From Neckera pumila (Eukaryota > Streptophyta > Bryopsida > Hypnales > Neckeraceae), in assembly GCA_963969595.1 (NCBI GenBank), contig OZ018412.1, forward strand, positions 5,210,501-5,274,500: a stretch of DNA of 64,000 nucleotides, in the 5' to 3' direction. Position numbers and translations under genes: made by a program. Positions 49,763 through 60,656 of the stretch are shown here, one piece after another. The notes below the pieces were generated by a model. The model had not been told where the DNA came from and ran no database searches. It saw only the letters and a list, made by a program, of their open reading frames with translations. The number at the start of each line of letters is the position of its first letter. Position 1 is the stretch's first letter.

Positions 49763-49800
49763 AGTTTATAACCTCAAAAAGGAGTGTTCAAAAATGGCAC

Positions 49801-49926
49801 CTCTTGAGGATCTGTAGGAACTTGAACTTCCATCGCATGGACGCCTACGATGCTGTCGGAGACACCCTCCCCGCCTTCGCCGCGCGCCTCTCCATCCTTA
49901 CGCAGCATGCCACTTCGTAAATTCAT
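49801..49926 (-). other. Possible alternative first exon of MTase-like gene 2
   Basis: A GC-rich patch with a pyrimidine tract and AG upstream, an ATG (MNLRSGMLRKDGEARGEGG) and a GAG|GTGCC donor. The frame ends in phase 0, compatible with the next exon at 48789. The site could instead be the remains of a promoter. Which of this and the exon at 50794-50486 is used cannot be decided here. Confidence 0.35.
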
Positions 49927-50875
49927 TGCGAAAACAACCCTAAGCGAAAACACAGCAATGGAAAAGGAAGAGAACAACACCAAAGCAAACCAAAGACCAG
50001 CCCGTAGCGTCGGTCTTTGGTCTCAAAACAACAAAAAACAAAAAACAAAGAAGAGATTGGTAGATATAGGCCAAAGGAATCTTTCAAATAAAATCTGCAA
50101 TTTTAAAGATTTTTGGTTCAAATTTTTTACACGCATAGATTATGACCTCACAAGTAACTCCAATTTTTTTCAGATTTTTTGAAGTTACGAGGAATTTTAT
50201 AGAAATCCGCAAAGTCTCCTAAAAATACTTGGGTAAGATTTGGCCGAAAAATCAGCCAATTCTGAAGATTTCAAAAAAGATTCCAAGATGCTGAATTGGT
50301 TTTTAGGCCGTAAAAAATTCAAAAACTCCGTTTTTTGCGTGCTATATACCATTGGAATCGTCTCCTCGAAATACACGAAATGAAATTTGGTGTTAAATTC
50401 ACCTCTAACAAAAAGTATTCAACACATACAATCAACTCCTCACAGTCTAATGGTTATAGTCCTAGCAATGAATACATGAACTTACCAACTCTGCGTTGAT
50501 TACTAGGGACATGTTCTTCTCTAGTATACTCGGTTGGCATACGTCCACTTCAGTTTCATCAACAATGCCAAGCTTGGCAATATCCATTCCTTCACTATTT
50601 TGTGTCAAACTATACTCCTGTTCAAAAGCTGCATCTTCAACCCCATCATCCTCATACGACAAGGTCCGAACAATGCTACCAATCTCACCACCATTGGATT
50701 TTTGCAAGCGTCTAAACATCTTTGATTTCTCTAGCTGTTTCTTACTAGAAAAGCAAAGTCCTGCCTTACATCTCTTTCTATGAGAACCCTTTGGCATCCC
50801 TCCAACCAAAAAAATCCAAGAAAGCAAACTCAACTTTCTCATTGGCAACATCACAATCTCTCCGATATATAGCAT

Positions 50876-51337
50876 TCTTCAAGTCTAATGAATGTATTCT
50901 CATCTGATTCATTATAGCTTCTCAAAACAAAACATCTATTGACCATGATATAAACGGTCAATAAGATCATCCGTTCTTTGCTCAATTGCTTCATAATTAT
51001 TCTTACATTAAAAAAGCCTCCATTTAGGGCCTTCTAATCAGCCTTCGATGTGAATGTGGTGCTATCTACAATTCATAATTTCAAAGATTGGGTACTGGTA
51101 ATTAAATTAAAAAATCAATTGTTGGCCATGCATAAAATCCTTAAATACAATGCTCTCAATTCAAATTTCAAATTTCAAATTATCAAAATCCTACATAAAA
51201 AAGCTCAAATCCATATCCACTACCTTTTTGTCTTCTACCTATTATCGCTAGAAACCTTTGGGATTCTGTCAATAATTCCATGTAAGCAATGACATTCTGT
51301 AGGAATTTGTAGATTGTATACACATGCCAGTATAGAC
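50876..51337. promoter_or_regulatory. Bidirectional intergenic region between MTase-like gene 2 and transposase C
   Basis: About 460 bp of non-coding DNA between divergent start codons, the counterpart of 37551-38268 in the inner element. No specific motif is recognised. Confidence 0.4.
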
Positions 51338-54300
51338 ATGGCACTTGTTCATGGTGATGAGTCCAACATTCTAATTTCTTTTCCTTGTAGCAATGGTGGT
51401 AGTGCATGGGCATTTGCTTTTATTCTTAGTGTACGCTTCAATTTAGAGTTGTCGTCTCTATGGATGGAAGAAGAGCTATTTGATTCTCAGAGACTTCAAG
51501 TTACATCTACAGTCATGCTACTGAAGATTAAAACAGACTCCGGAGATGGCTGGAGGCTTTCTCCAGGCAAGTACCATGCTTTTGGCACTCCTAAGTTCAC
51601 TAGATCGGTGTCAACCGCAATTCTCACACCTGGATCTGCTACTTCTATTGTTCAAATGTCTTGGGGAACTCAGGTGAAAGTAGAGTCTTCAAGACATAGC
51701 CATATTGATCTTACAGAGTCTTCGGATGATGATGCTATAATTTTCATTGATGCAAGTCGCAAGCTATCTACCATATCCGAAAAGTGTACAGACACTATTC
51801 AAAGTACGGATGACATTCAACATGATAGCATGTTGCATCCTTCAGTTCATGAGAGGGCATCTAAGTTTGTGAGCATCTTAGAATGCCTTAAAGATATGCA
51901 AAGTCGTCCGCGTGCACGAAATGAACTAAAGTTCTTAAATCTCAGTACAATTCGTTGTGAATCTGTACAACATTTTCCTCAATCATTTAATGGAGACGTT
52001 CTTTTTTAATTACCTCCTCTTCTTTCTTTGACATCTCCTTTTGGAAGTCAGCCCAATTCAACTTCTTCATCTTCTGTAGGTCGACAACTAGAAGGCATGG
52101 ACCGTAAATTTGATGGCCACAATTGGACACACACACATAGTACAAACATTGCAAACGACTTTGGTTTGAAGTTCCGCTATTCCTTATGTGTGGGTCACCT
52201 AGTTTGCGAGAACAAAGCCTGCCCTAGACTACGCCGAAGTGGCAGCAAAAACGAGACAGAGTGGGAGGGGTCATCACCTAGTGTCTTCCTTGTAGGAGAG
52301 CGGTCTCCATCAAAGTCTACTCTTGTATGTTGAATATGCAAAGAAGCTCCTTTCTGCAAAGCTTCATGCCCTTGTCGCATGTATAGGGTCTTGAACTCTT
52401 TAGGCCTTCCTAAAGCTTGTATCCACGTTGGAATTCATAATCATCCTGTGGGTAGAGGCACGTGTCGTGATTCTGTTGATCGAGCAACTTCTTTGATTGG
52501 TGAAGAGGTATCAAGGACGCCTACAGCAACAAATTCGGCCATACGACTTGCTGCTAGCAAAAAATTCCTTGCATCTGAATTGTTTGGAGAAGAGCTCGGA
52601 GAGGAGGGATAACAAGATGCTCGAAAGCCACTTTGCGGAGAAGCCCTTGAGACAGTCATGGATAAATTTTGAATACTCAATTCACTGAGTATTCAAAATA
52701 CCATCTCTAATTTTTGTCACAGTACAAGTGGGGGACCCATTGACAACATTATCTCATTGAAAATGAAGAATACTTATTCATTTATTCAAGATAGTGTATT
52801 TCCAAGCCAAGGTATAAAGAAGGTTTACTTTTTTAAGATGTCTGAGGAAGGCCCGGGAAGTGGCGTGGATTTGGTAAGGCGAATGCAACCGGGGGGAGAC
52901 TTGCAAAATTCTTGGTGCATGTTTGATCATGTAAAGAGGGTGAAAGGATGGACATCAATGGTTGCCCACGTATACGACCCTGAGTTTTGTCGGGTTCAAA
53001 CTATTTGCGTTTGCAACATGATGAGCGAAGATGCTCAATCCCAAGAACAGATGTGGAGATCCCTTAATTCAGTCATGGCACGCCACGGGATTTCTTCTCC
53101 ACAATTCAAGGGTTTTATGGTTGACAATGCAATGGCAAACTAGCATACTGTTCAGGTGGTGTATGGAAGTGGCAACAAGCAAGAGCCCATGCAAGATCGA
53201 GAGCGCTCCTGTCTACTTCATTGGACAACTTCACTAAATAGACACACAGAAAAACTCATTCGACTTGAATTCCAAGAAACTCACAAGAAGCTTTGCAAAC
53301 AATACAAGGATGCAAAAACAATGGCAGAAGCAGAAGAAAGATACCTGGGAATTAAGGGTTGGTGGCTTTCTTCAAGGGTTGTATCAGAGGATTCTCTTCA
53401 ACAACTAGATGATTGGTTGGGTTGCTGGCACTTCCAATATCGATAGTGGGGTGGATTCTTAGAGTTGGTAAGATACATGCCTCCTTCCATTTCAATTTTT
53501 CTACTTAATTGTTCAACTTCTATTCATGAAGTAGCTGTTTTACTGTCCTAAATGTACATGTGGTTTCTATTTGGTTCTTTCATTCACATCTACTGAATTT
53601 GTACAAATCTGATTTAAACATATGAAATTCTTAGAACTTAAATGACACTTTTAGAATCAAGGGAGCCTTATATTGTTACTTTAAATTGTTGTTACTGGTA
53701 CAAAACTTGAACTTAGAAGAACTGGCTTAAATGCCTTCATGCAACTTGGCTGAGACAATTCACTACAAATGGTTGCAAATGTCTGGGAAGAGGGGAACAT
53801 GCTTGTACGTCGCCACTACTGATGACATGATGCCGGCTATACAACAATCGACTAATTATTGGGCATACCTTCAAGGGTATGCATCTAGAACTGGTCCCCA
53901 CTTAGATGAACTTTGTTTACGAGCTGCAAGACGAACCAGAAATCCAGCAAACTTTGCTGAAGCTGTTGCTAAACTACCAGATGCTTGTCTATTCACCACA
54001 AGAATTCCCCACTTGGAAGGGGAAGAAGTATTTGGTTCTTCAAAGCGCAAACTAAACCTACCACCTGGGTCAAATAGTGATTCTCATCGCCACGATACAG
54101 TGAACTTTTCTGCACCCAAAGTTCAAACTCGGTCAACTAGAGCGCACACTGAAGCAGGCGCATCAATGCCAACGCCGACACCAATGTTGATAGAGAAAGG
54201 ACAACCAAAGCACACTATGTCCCCATGCTACCAAGGTACTTGAAACAAACTGCAACCCTGCTTTGTGGCATATTGCTAGATGCAAAAAAGAAGGAAAGAC

Positions 54301-55124
54301 TTGTTACGGAGTTCAAGTTGGGATGAAGAAGAAATGTGGGGCCAAGATAAACAAGTCAAGCAAGAGTGAAACAGCAGCACCTACCTACAACGGCCGCATG
54401 ACAGAATATGGAACCAAGGCCATCATCAACTTTGATTTCTGGTTTTGTGCAGATGACCTTATGCGTTGTACAGGAGGCTCTAAAGTCAAGTGGGTTCACG
54501 ACTGGCCTCCTTTGCCAAATGTGTGGCATGTTGCATGTGGAACACATCTTACCAAATCAGAGATCCTCTCTCTGGAGGAAGCAAGCTTTCAATTGCAAAT
54601 TGAGGAGCTAGACAAAGCAACACTCCATCTCTTTAATGAAGAGTGTATAGATAGAGGTGTATCTTTCCTTCATTCAAAACAACCAGATAGCAATTTGCAA
54701 CCATCTAACGATGATATGCATCCGACGAAGCAATTGGGTAGGACCATACAACATAATCCTAATGCACCTACAATTGACCACCGCAACAAATGGGAGACAG
54801 CACGAAACCTGAAAGTTGTTGTTCAATCCGCAATCGTTATTCCATATCCTGGCTATGGAAGAGTGATAACTCTACTATCCGGCATCTTTCCCAACCAGAA
54901 GGTCTATTGAGTCACAATTTCAGACTTTCTTGCTTGTACTTGCGAAGACTTCATCACCATGAGTACAGCTGCACTTGGTAGTAGGAAATATGAGTGAACT
55001 ACAAGCATTTGTATTATGTCTTTAGGTTCATTTGCAAGGCAAATTCTGAGGACAATAAGTACATACATGCACCAAGTTTGAGCTTTGATGAAGTGAAGTT
55101 CCTTCTTATAGATAGCAATCTATA
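51338..55124 (+). pseudogene. Mutator-like transposase pseudogene, copy C
   Basis: It starts MALVHGDESNILISFP, aligning with copy B's N-terminus, then has GKYHAFGT and HIDLTESSDDDA. The finger has CVGHLVCENKACPRLRR, FCKASCPC and CIHVGIHNHPV. The DDE core has RRMQPGGD, CMFDHVKR, GFMVDNAMAN and the CLLH pair. After an intron (donor at 53467) come NLAETIHYKW, WHIARCKK, WFCADDLMRC, and a SWIM remnant with CTC but YKH in place of CKH. Stops include TAA 52007, TGA 52331, TAG 53141, TAG 53444 and TAA 53728, with frameshifts near 52600 and 54250. It is dead but complete in outline; it is the outer element's transposase. Confidence 0.9.
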
Positions 55125-55955
55125 AGATGTTGTATGTTCATCTTGTAGTATTAGGTTGAAAAACTACTTTTGTTTAGAAATGGATACAGAATGGCCCATT
55201 GAAGTAGTTGACACATATGCTAAATCCTAATTAGTTTAAGGTGGAAATAGTTTATAGCAGCTTAAAGACAACTGAAATGATTTGTAAAATCATAAACATA
55301 AAAAAATACATAAATGAAAGCTAAATTTAGCCAACATAAAGTTGTAGGAAGAAATGTTACAATTCTACAAATGAATCTTGAAAGTGCTACTAGATTCCAA
55401 GGAGAACTTATCATAATGAAACAACATTGTACAACCAATTGTTGCATATTTCTAATTGAAATTTCCAAGAGTTTCTTAGTTATAAAGAACACAACCAACC
55501 TCAGAATAGTTAACATCAACAATGCAAACTTCAAAAAACTTGTAAATTATTATTTTTACAAAAAAAAAAAGTTCATTTTTTTAAGACATGTTACAAATAT
55601 GTAAAGAAAGTTTTGGGAGGATGGATGATGAATGGATGACATGAATGAAGCTCATTCATTCATCAAATCTATGGTTGAAAAATCATCTACTTGTAGGAAA
55701 TGCTAGTCCTTCATTTATGCCCATTCATGCAACATTTAAATGTAAAATTCATTATTTTCAATAAAAAATGCAATTTCTTGGATATATTTTTTTATTTTTG
55801 GTTTTTGACATTTCTATATTTAGATTTGACAACCCTATTTATTACTCTGACATGTTTATTTTTAGTAAAATTCCTCGCAGTGAGCGCTCAAATCTAATTG
55901 CTCGTCACTCAACGCTCAACGCTCGTTGCTCCCCGCTCATATTCTAGCACCGTTG
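55125..55955. other. 3' flank of transposase C and right subterminal region of the outer element
   Basis: Non-coding, with repeated GATGAATGGATGA words near 55620-55700 resembling the GATGAATGGAGATGAATGGA run at about 31205-31250 near the left end. It ends in the right TIR. Confidence 0.5.
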
Positions 55956-56065
55956 GTACATGACTTGCTCTGGTCATGTTATTTATCCTAGTCGTATACA
56001 TGACTTGCTCTAGTCATGTGACTTGTCCTAGTCATATACATGGTTTGCTTTAGTTATAAGACTGA
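55956..56065. repeat. CATGACTTGCTCTAGTCATG array around the outer element's insertion site
   Basis: Three to four diverged units of TACATGACTTGCTCTAGTCA. The same words occur just left of the outer element at 30995-31036, so the outer element inserted into this array. Confidence 0.7.
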
Positions 56066-58524
56066 CCAAATATGACTATACCCAACAAATAAGTTTTTTT
56101 AACAACCAAATTTGATCTAAAGTAAATACATATATTGACACAAAAATCTTGGGTTTGTAACTCATGTATTATACACATGAGTCATCAACATTAAAATGTC
56201 TTATAGAACAACTTTTGTAAAAAATTTATCAAATTAAAAAGACCAAAAAGTTAGGTGAAGACCAAATTAAAAAAATAAACAAACATAGAAAATGTTGGGT
56301 TACATACATATTAGAAAAAATGCACAATATATATGAAAAATTAGAACTCCTATAAATCGTTTTTAAAATTCCATATAAGAATTTCCCTCCAATTAAATTT
56401 ATTTTTTTATTAAAAAACATAAATAGTTGGATACTTATCTCATGATACATGTATTGAAAAAACTCATATAATTTGGTTTATAATGCTATTATTGTCCTCA
56501 AAAAACATTCATTTCATGTACATAATTATATTTTTGAATTCCTTTTTGAAAAGACTATAAGAATTTATGCAATAAAACAGATTATATTCCTTGAATTTAG
56601 GCTAAAATGCATTATAATAGATTATGATCAAGGCCGTATAGTATGGGACTATGGGAATTGCGTACCCAGGACTAAAACTCCACAAAATGCATAAAGGAAA
56701 GTTGCAAAGTTTTAAGCACCTACAGTTTTGGCAAAAATAAAACTAAATAGATGCCATGCATATGTCAAAGTATCTATGTCTGTGCTCAAAATGTGCAGGA
56801 GCAAAAATATTTGATAGAGGTACTATTTAAAAGCATCTATGAAGCAAAAAAGGGATTGTGCTTCTATAATTTATATCCTTATAAAAACATCCAAACAACC
56901 ATCTTTAAATTGCAATACAAGCGCGTGTGTGCCAATGGTAAGCCTCAATCTTCATATAAATAATTTTGTGACTTTTATAGGGCTTGTAGAGACTCTAAAA
57001 ATGTGGCTTGTATGACATTGCTGAGAATATTTTTAAGAAACAAACAAACTTCAATACATAACATATACATATATATTTGTATACATGTGAGTATTATATC
57101 TATATCCTTGAGATAAAGCATGCACAACCATGTTCTTTGTTGTTCTTCTAATTCAAAGTTGGATATTTAAGTAGTGTTCAATTGACATTAAGAATCTAAG
57201 AATCTAAGCAATGAACAAGAATTTTCTAATGATAAAATATAAGTGGATCACATCTTAACTGAAATTGGTACAAACTATTAAAATTAGAGGTTTGGGGTGG
57301 TTTTAGATAGTTTCAGCCAATCTAGGCCAAAACTCTAGACTTCCTAATCCAAGTTGAGAAATTCAAATTTTTTATTAACTTTTGTTATAGAGCACTGCAT
57401 GCCTATTCTAAAATAATAATAATAAATCTTTATAATGGGATATTTTTAGCAAAATTATGGATGGATGAAATTTATCTCTAATTCATCTTCAAAACTTCAT
57501 CCACGTTTGCACCTAGCCTATAAGTCTAAATTAATTTTTACTTTCAAGATTGGATTCTAAATGTCACCTAAATTTTATTCTCCAATACTCATATTGTAAT
57601 TGTAATTGTATCATGAGGCTTGCATTAATCCATTTTTGTTGCAGTTTTTGTGTCTTTGTATATACAACTTAAATGACAACTTTTATAAGAGTTGTATAAA
57701 TACTATCAATGATCTTATTTTTTCTTTCAACCTATTTCTTTCTAATTGTCTCTCTTGGCTTTTTCTAAGTTATTTTCTATATTTTTCTTTTTTTTCTTTA
57801 TTTTTTGGGATATTTTGGAATTGCAATCTTTGACTTCTATTACTACTAATTAATTTCTAATTATTCTACAAATCAAACAATTCTAATGACATAAACCTTA
57901 CAAATGCTAACTAAGTATATACTTAAGACTTTAAAACTCCATTTGATCAACTATGCATATTATAATCAACAAATTTTTTGATTAATACATAGTCAAATTT
58001 CTATAAGGGGGTCAAATTAGTCTTCTAACTATGCCATAATGCCAAGTGGCAACTTGGAACCTATAAATCTACTTCAAACTTTTAGTCTCTCAATACAAAT
58101 TGCACTCCTCACTTACTCTTGCTCCATGGCCACTCGGATATGGATTTTTCTCACACTCTTTTTTCTCCACCTTAGATTAGAGTTTTCCCAAGCTTCAAAT
58201 GTTTTCTCTAAACTCCACAACCTTCAATTTGCATTACTAGTTTAAATGCATTAGATTTCACTTTGTATCAATTAATCTAATTAGTTTCAATTTGTCTCAT
58301 CCATCACAATCAATCAACTTCAAGGCAAGTCCCAATAATGGGCTAAGGCAAGTCCGGTTTCCAACTTGGTTTTTTAGGCTTGGTCCTGCCTTGGTATTGC
58401 AGTTTGTTCATAAGCTTTAATTCCTCTCTAATTTCCTCTCTAAGTTCTAAAAAAAATGTATTTATCTCCTATTATTAATTGCTTTATTCCTCTCTACTTC
58501 CCTTTTAAGTCCTATGACAATTTT
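56066..58524. other. AT-rich non-coding part of the 30-kb element
   Basis: Many short open frames with no domain and strong A/T bias. Nothing else is recognised. Confidence 0.4.
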
Positions 58525-59030
58525 AAATATTTAATTAAAATATAATCATATGCCTTTCCAAGTTATTTGATGCTAGTTCAATAGCTGACACAACACACAA
58601 AAAAGTTAATTTTTTTTTAATAGACATGAAATAAAATCACATCTACACTCAAAGGAATGATTCTTATAGCCAAATTACAAGAGGGACATTTTAGATTGTT
58701 CACCTTTTCCATAAACTGACCCAAAAGAAAGAAAAAAGGCTACCAAAAAATATTGTTACAAAATATGACTGGACATTCTCCAAACATATTTCCCGCCCAA
58801 CTTTTCCTTAGGCTGTCTGAAAATTTTAATTAAAATATAAACATGTGCCACCCCAAACTATTAGACGCTAGTTCTATAATGGATACAACATTCAAAAAAA
58901 TACGCTCTTTTTTTAATAGGCAATCCATGAAATAAAGTCATGTTTATACTTGAAAAAATCCATGAAAAAATTACAAGAAAGCCATCTTAGATTGACCACC
59001 TTTTCCTTGGATTGCCCAAAAAAAAAAAAA
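58525..59030. repeat. Diverged direct duplication (about 230 bp units)
   Basis: Units 58525-58750 and 58815-59030 share TTTAATTAAAATATAA, GATGCTAGTTC/GACGCTAGTTC, CATGAAATAAA and CACCTTTTCC blocks in the same order. It lies inside the 30-kb element. Confidence 0.6.
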
Positions 59031-59039
59031 ATTATTAAC

Positions 59040-59540
59040 AAAAGAATGTAACTACAAAATATGACTAACAAAAAAATATGACTGCAAAATATGACTGAGG
59101 CAAAAATATGATTTCTTGCTCAAATTTCCCTTGGCTACCTCAAAAGGAAAAAAAATGTCACTTCCATGGAGAAATGACTACAAAATATGACTAATGCAAA
59201 AATATGATGACCCACCTATATTTCCCTTGGGCTGCCCCAAAAGAAAAAAGTGGCACTCCCATAGAGATATGACTGCAAAATATGACTTCAACAAAAATAT
59301 GACTTGTAATATGACTCGACATTCTCCAAACATGTTCCCTGTCATTCCCTACGAAGTACTTTGGCATTCCCAACAAGCGTATAATATACGCCCGTGAGGT
59401 ATAAGGCCAAAAAACGACTGCAGTCATATTTTGCAATTATGTTTTTTACCAAGGTGTTGGCCTCCAAAAATATGACTGCGAGCAATCGCCAATCATTTCC
59501 AATCATATTTTTGCAGTCATAAAATACCCATTTCCTTGTA
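59040..59540. repeat. Right subterminal ATGACT-word array of the 30-kb element
   Basis: Repeated CAAAAATATGACTGCAAAAT units in both orientations, mirroring 29215-30060 and ending with the right TIR. Confidence 0.7.
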
Positions 59541-60075
59541 GTGAGACAACCTCTCAAACTAGCACCCGATTACACTCCTTAACGTTTTGTATAATATTTT
59601 AGCCAAAGACCTCCAAATAGGATTCCAAGGACTTCTCAAAGATGTCATAAATCTAGACCAATCCGCTTTTCTCCCAGTTTAGTACATCCTAGACATTGTT
59701 TTCCTATAGTATGAAACGATCTAGAATGGACGAGAGAATCCAACCAAGATTTAATCTTCCTTAAGTTGGACTTTTCTAAGGCGTACCATATGGTATGTTG
59801 GGACTTTCCTTTTCAACTTATGAAGAAACAAGGCATTCCTAATTCACTCATCCATTTGGTGCATATGTTATTGCAAGACGCTTTTGCAAAAGTTATCTTA
59901 AATAGCGGGATTTCAAATCAATTTCCATTCAACGCTAAATACGGCAAGAGTGCCTTCTTGAGCCCTATTTATTTCTCTTCATTGAAGAAACTTTAAATAT
60001 AAAAATTAAAAAAGAGCTCAGATTTGGCAAAATCAAAGGCATCCAACTCCCCAGTAGTTGGACCTGTAGCTCATC
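59541..60075 (+). pseudogene. LINE reverse-transcriptase core fragment
   Basis: The frame reads LLNVLYNILAKDLQIGFQ, VINLDQSAFLP and YILDIVF, then LDFSKAYHMVCWDFPFQLM, SLIHLVHMLLQDA and KVILNSG. These match RT motifs of L1-like plant LINEs (LDFEKAYDxVxWxFL). The YADD-type active-site block is not seen. Several stops. It continues the piece that ends at 29198. Confidence 0.88.
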
Positions 60076-60344
60076 TTAGAGCATTCCCACCGGGAGTTCC
60101 GTTTCCCTAAAAGTATAGGGAAGAGGACCTGAGATGCAGACAGGGATACAGAAATCTCATCGCACCAACCTTTTTCTAAATCCTATATCCGTAAGTTATA
60201 CAGAATTCTGTAAAACTCTCACCGAATTCTGTATCCAGAGGCTCATTTAGAGAACTCGCGAGGTCTCATCTGCATAAAGTCAAGGTTGACTGCTCTGAGA
60301 CTTCAAGTTTAGGGATAGAGAACAGATTGGTGGAGATGCTCTTA
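60076..60344. mobile_element. Harbinger-type MITE (TTA duplication)
   Basis: The left end TTAGAGCATTCCCACC and the right end GGTGGAGATGCTCTTA are inverted copies, flanked by TTA on both sides. The GAGCATCTCCACC terminus is common among plant Tourist/PIF-type MITEs. It is inserted in the LINE. Confidence 0.7.
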
Positions 60345-60656
60345 CAATATATGGATGGCACAGGACTCTAAATATTAGGTAGGCAAGTGGACATCCAAAT
60401 ACAACCCATCTGCGCAATCAATTTGGCACTGCATTGGGGCTTACTCTCAACTGGTCAAGGAGCGTCAGCTATTAGATCTCCAAGGCGTCTGCCCCTTGCA
60501 TAAATGTAGCAATTTGGCTTCTCATGGGCAATCTTTGGTTCATTGTCCAAGTTTCTTAACTCTCGCTTTAGAATTTCTCCAATTACCTTGACATTGAATT
60601 CTTGCATTAAAAGATAATGAGGAAACTCAAATATTGGACAATGCAATGATTGTCTC
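60345..60656 (+). pseudogene. LINE fragment downstream of RT
   Basis: Short pieces such as LTLNWSRSVSY, MGNLWFIVQVS and RKLKYWTMQ fit the KSxxxW...KFLGxPL...KLxxW region of plant LINEs. The frame is broken. It stops at the TTAA where the next element entered. Confidence 0.65.

Larger units (their letters stand above)
45366..50794 (-). pseudogene. 5' part of MTase-like gene 2 (ParB-like fusion), interrupted by the inner element
   Basis: Exons on the minus strand: 50794-50486 (basic MPKGSHRKRCKAG start), 48789-48697, 48557-47974, 47853-47661, 47564-47370, 47283-47068, 46820-46585, 46459-45799 and 45677-45366 (broken). Exon order and intron phases are the same as in gene 1, and lengths nearly so (584/575, 193/196, 195/195, 216/219, 236/239). 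Key pieces are GYRQGDRVLYV and MLFVWDGNHRLAAWY (ParB-like), WYPLTSSVFIQFLHW, RWLKWWNSSETS and FDLIVANIPDGLL (motif-IV-like). In-frame TAG codons at 46677-46679 and 45799-45801 disable it. The frame stops at the inner element's target site within SWMGVN and resumes at 33229. An alternative first exon may lie at 49926-49801. Confidence 0.88.
31037..55955. mobile_element. Outer two-gene Mutator-like element (about 12.8 kb without the inner insertion)
   Basis: The left TIR (CAAGGTTGCTAAAGTATGAG, then CAGGGAGCGATGAGCGTTGA) is mirrored at the right end, whose reverse complement starts CAACGGTGCTAGAATATGAG and goes on CGGGGAGCAACGAGCGTTGA. The match covers about 55 bp. Flanking GTATATGAC (31028-31036) and GTACATGAC (55956-55964) form a 9-bp target duplication with one mismatch. 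Inside, MTase-like gene 2 (minus strand) and transposase copy C (plus strand) diverge from about 51 kb; their 3' ends face the two TIRs. The inner element at 33241-45365 cuts the MTase-like gene. All genes are decayed. Confidence 0.85.
29199..59540. mobile_element. Large (about 30 kb with nested insertions) element with ATGACT-rich ends, inserted in the LINE
   Basis: The left end reads TTTACAACAAAAATGATG followed by TTTTATGACTGCAAAATATG. The right end is the inverted equivalent: CATATTTTTGCAGTCATAAA followed by ATACCCATTTCCTTGTAG. Flanks TAGAGACTA (29190-29198) and GTGAGACAA (59541-59549) could be a decayed 9-bp duplication. The LINE RT frame continues across if the element and one duplication are removed (IALI... 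then PLKLAPDYTP...LNVLYNILAKDLQ). About 5.4 kb of its own sequence remains outside the nested outer Mutator element. No transposase is recognised in that part, so it was probably non-autonomous. Confidence 0.65.

Noticed and set aside
33300..55960. Bacterial contamination suggested by ParB/MTase similarity
   Set aside because: The genes have many phased GT-AG introns, AT-rich plant-like introns and plant transposase neighbours.
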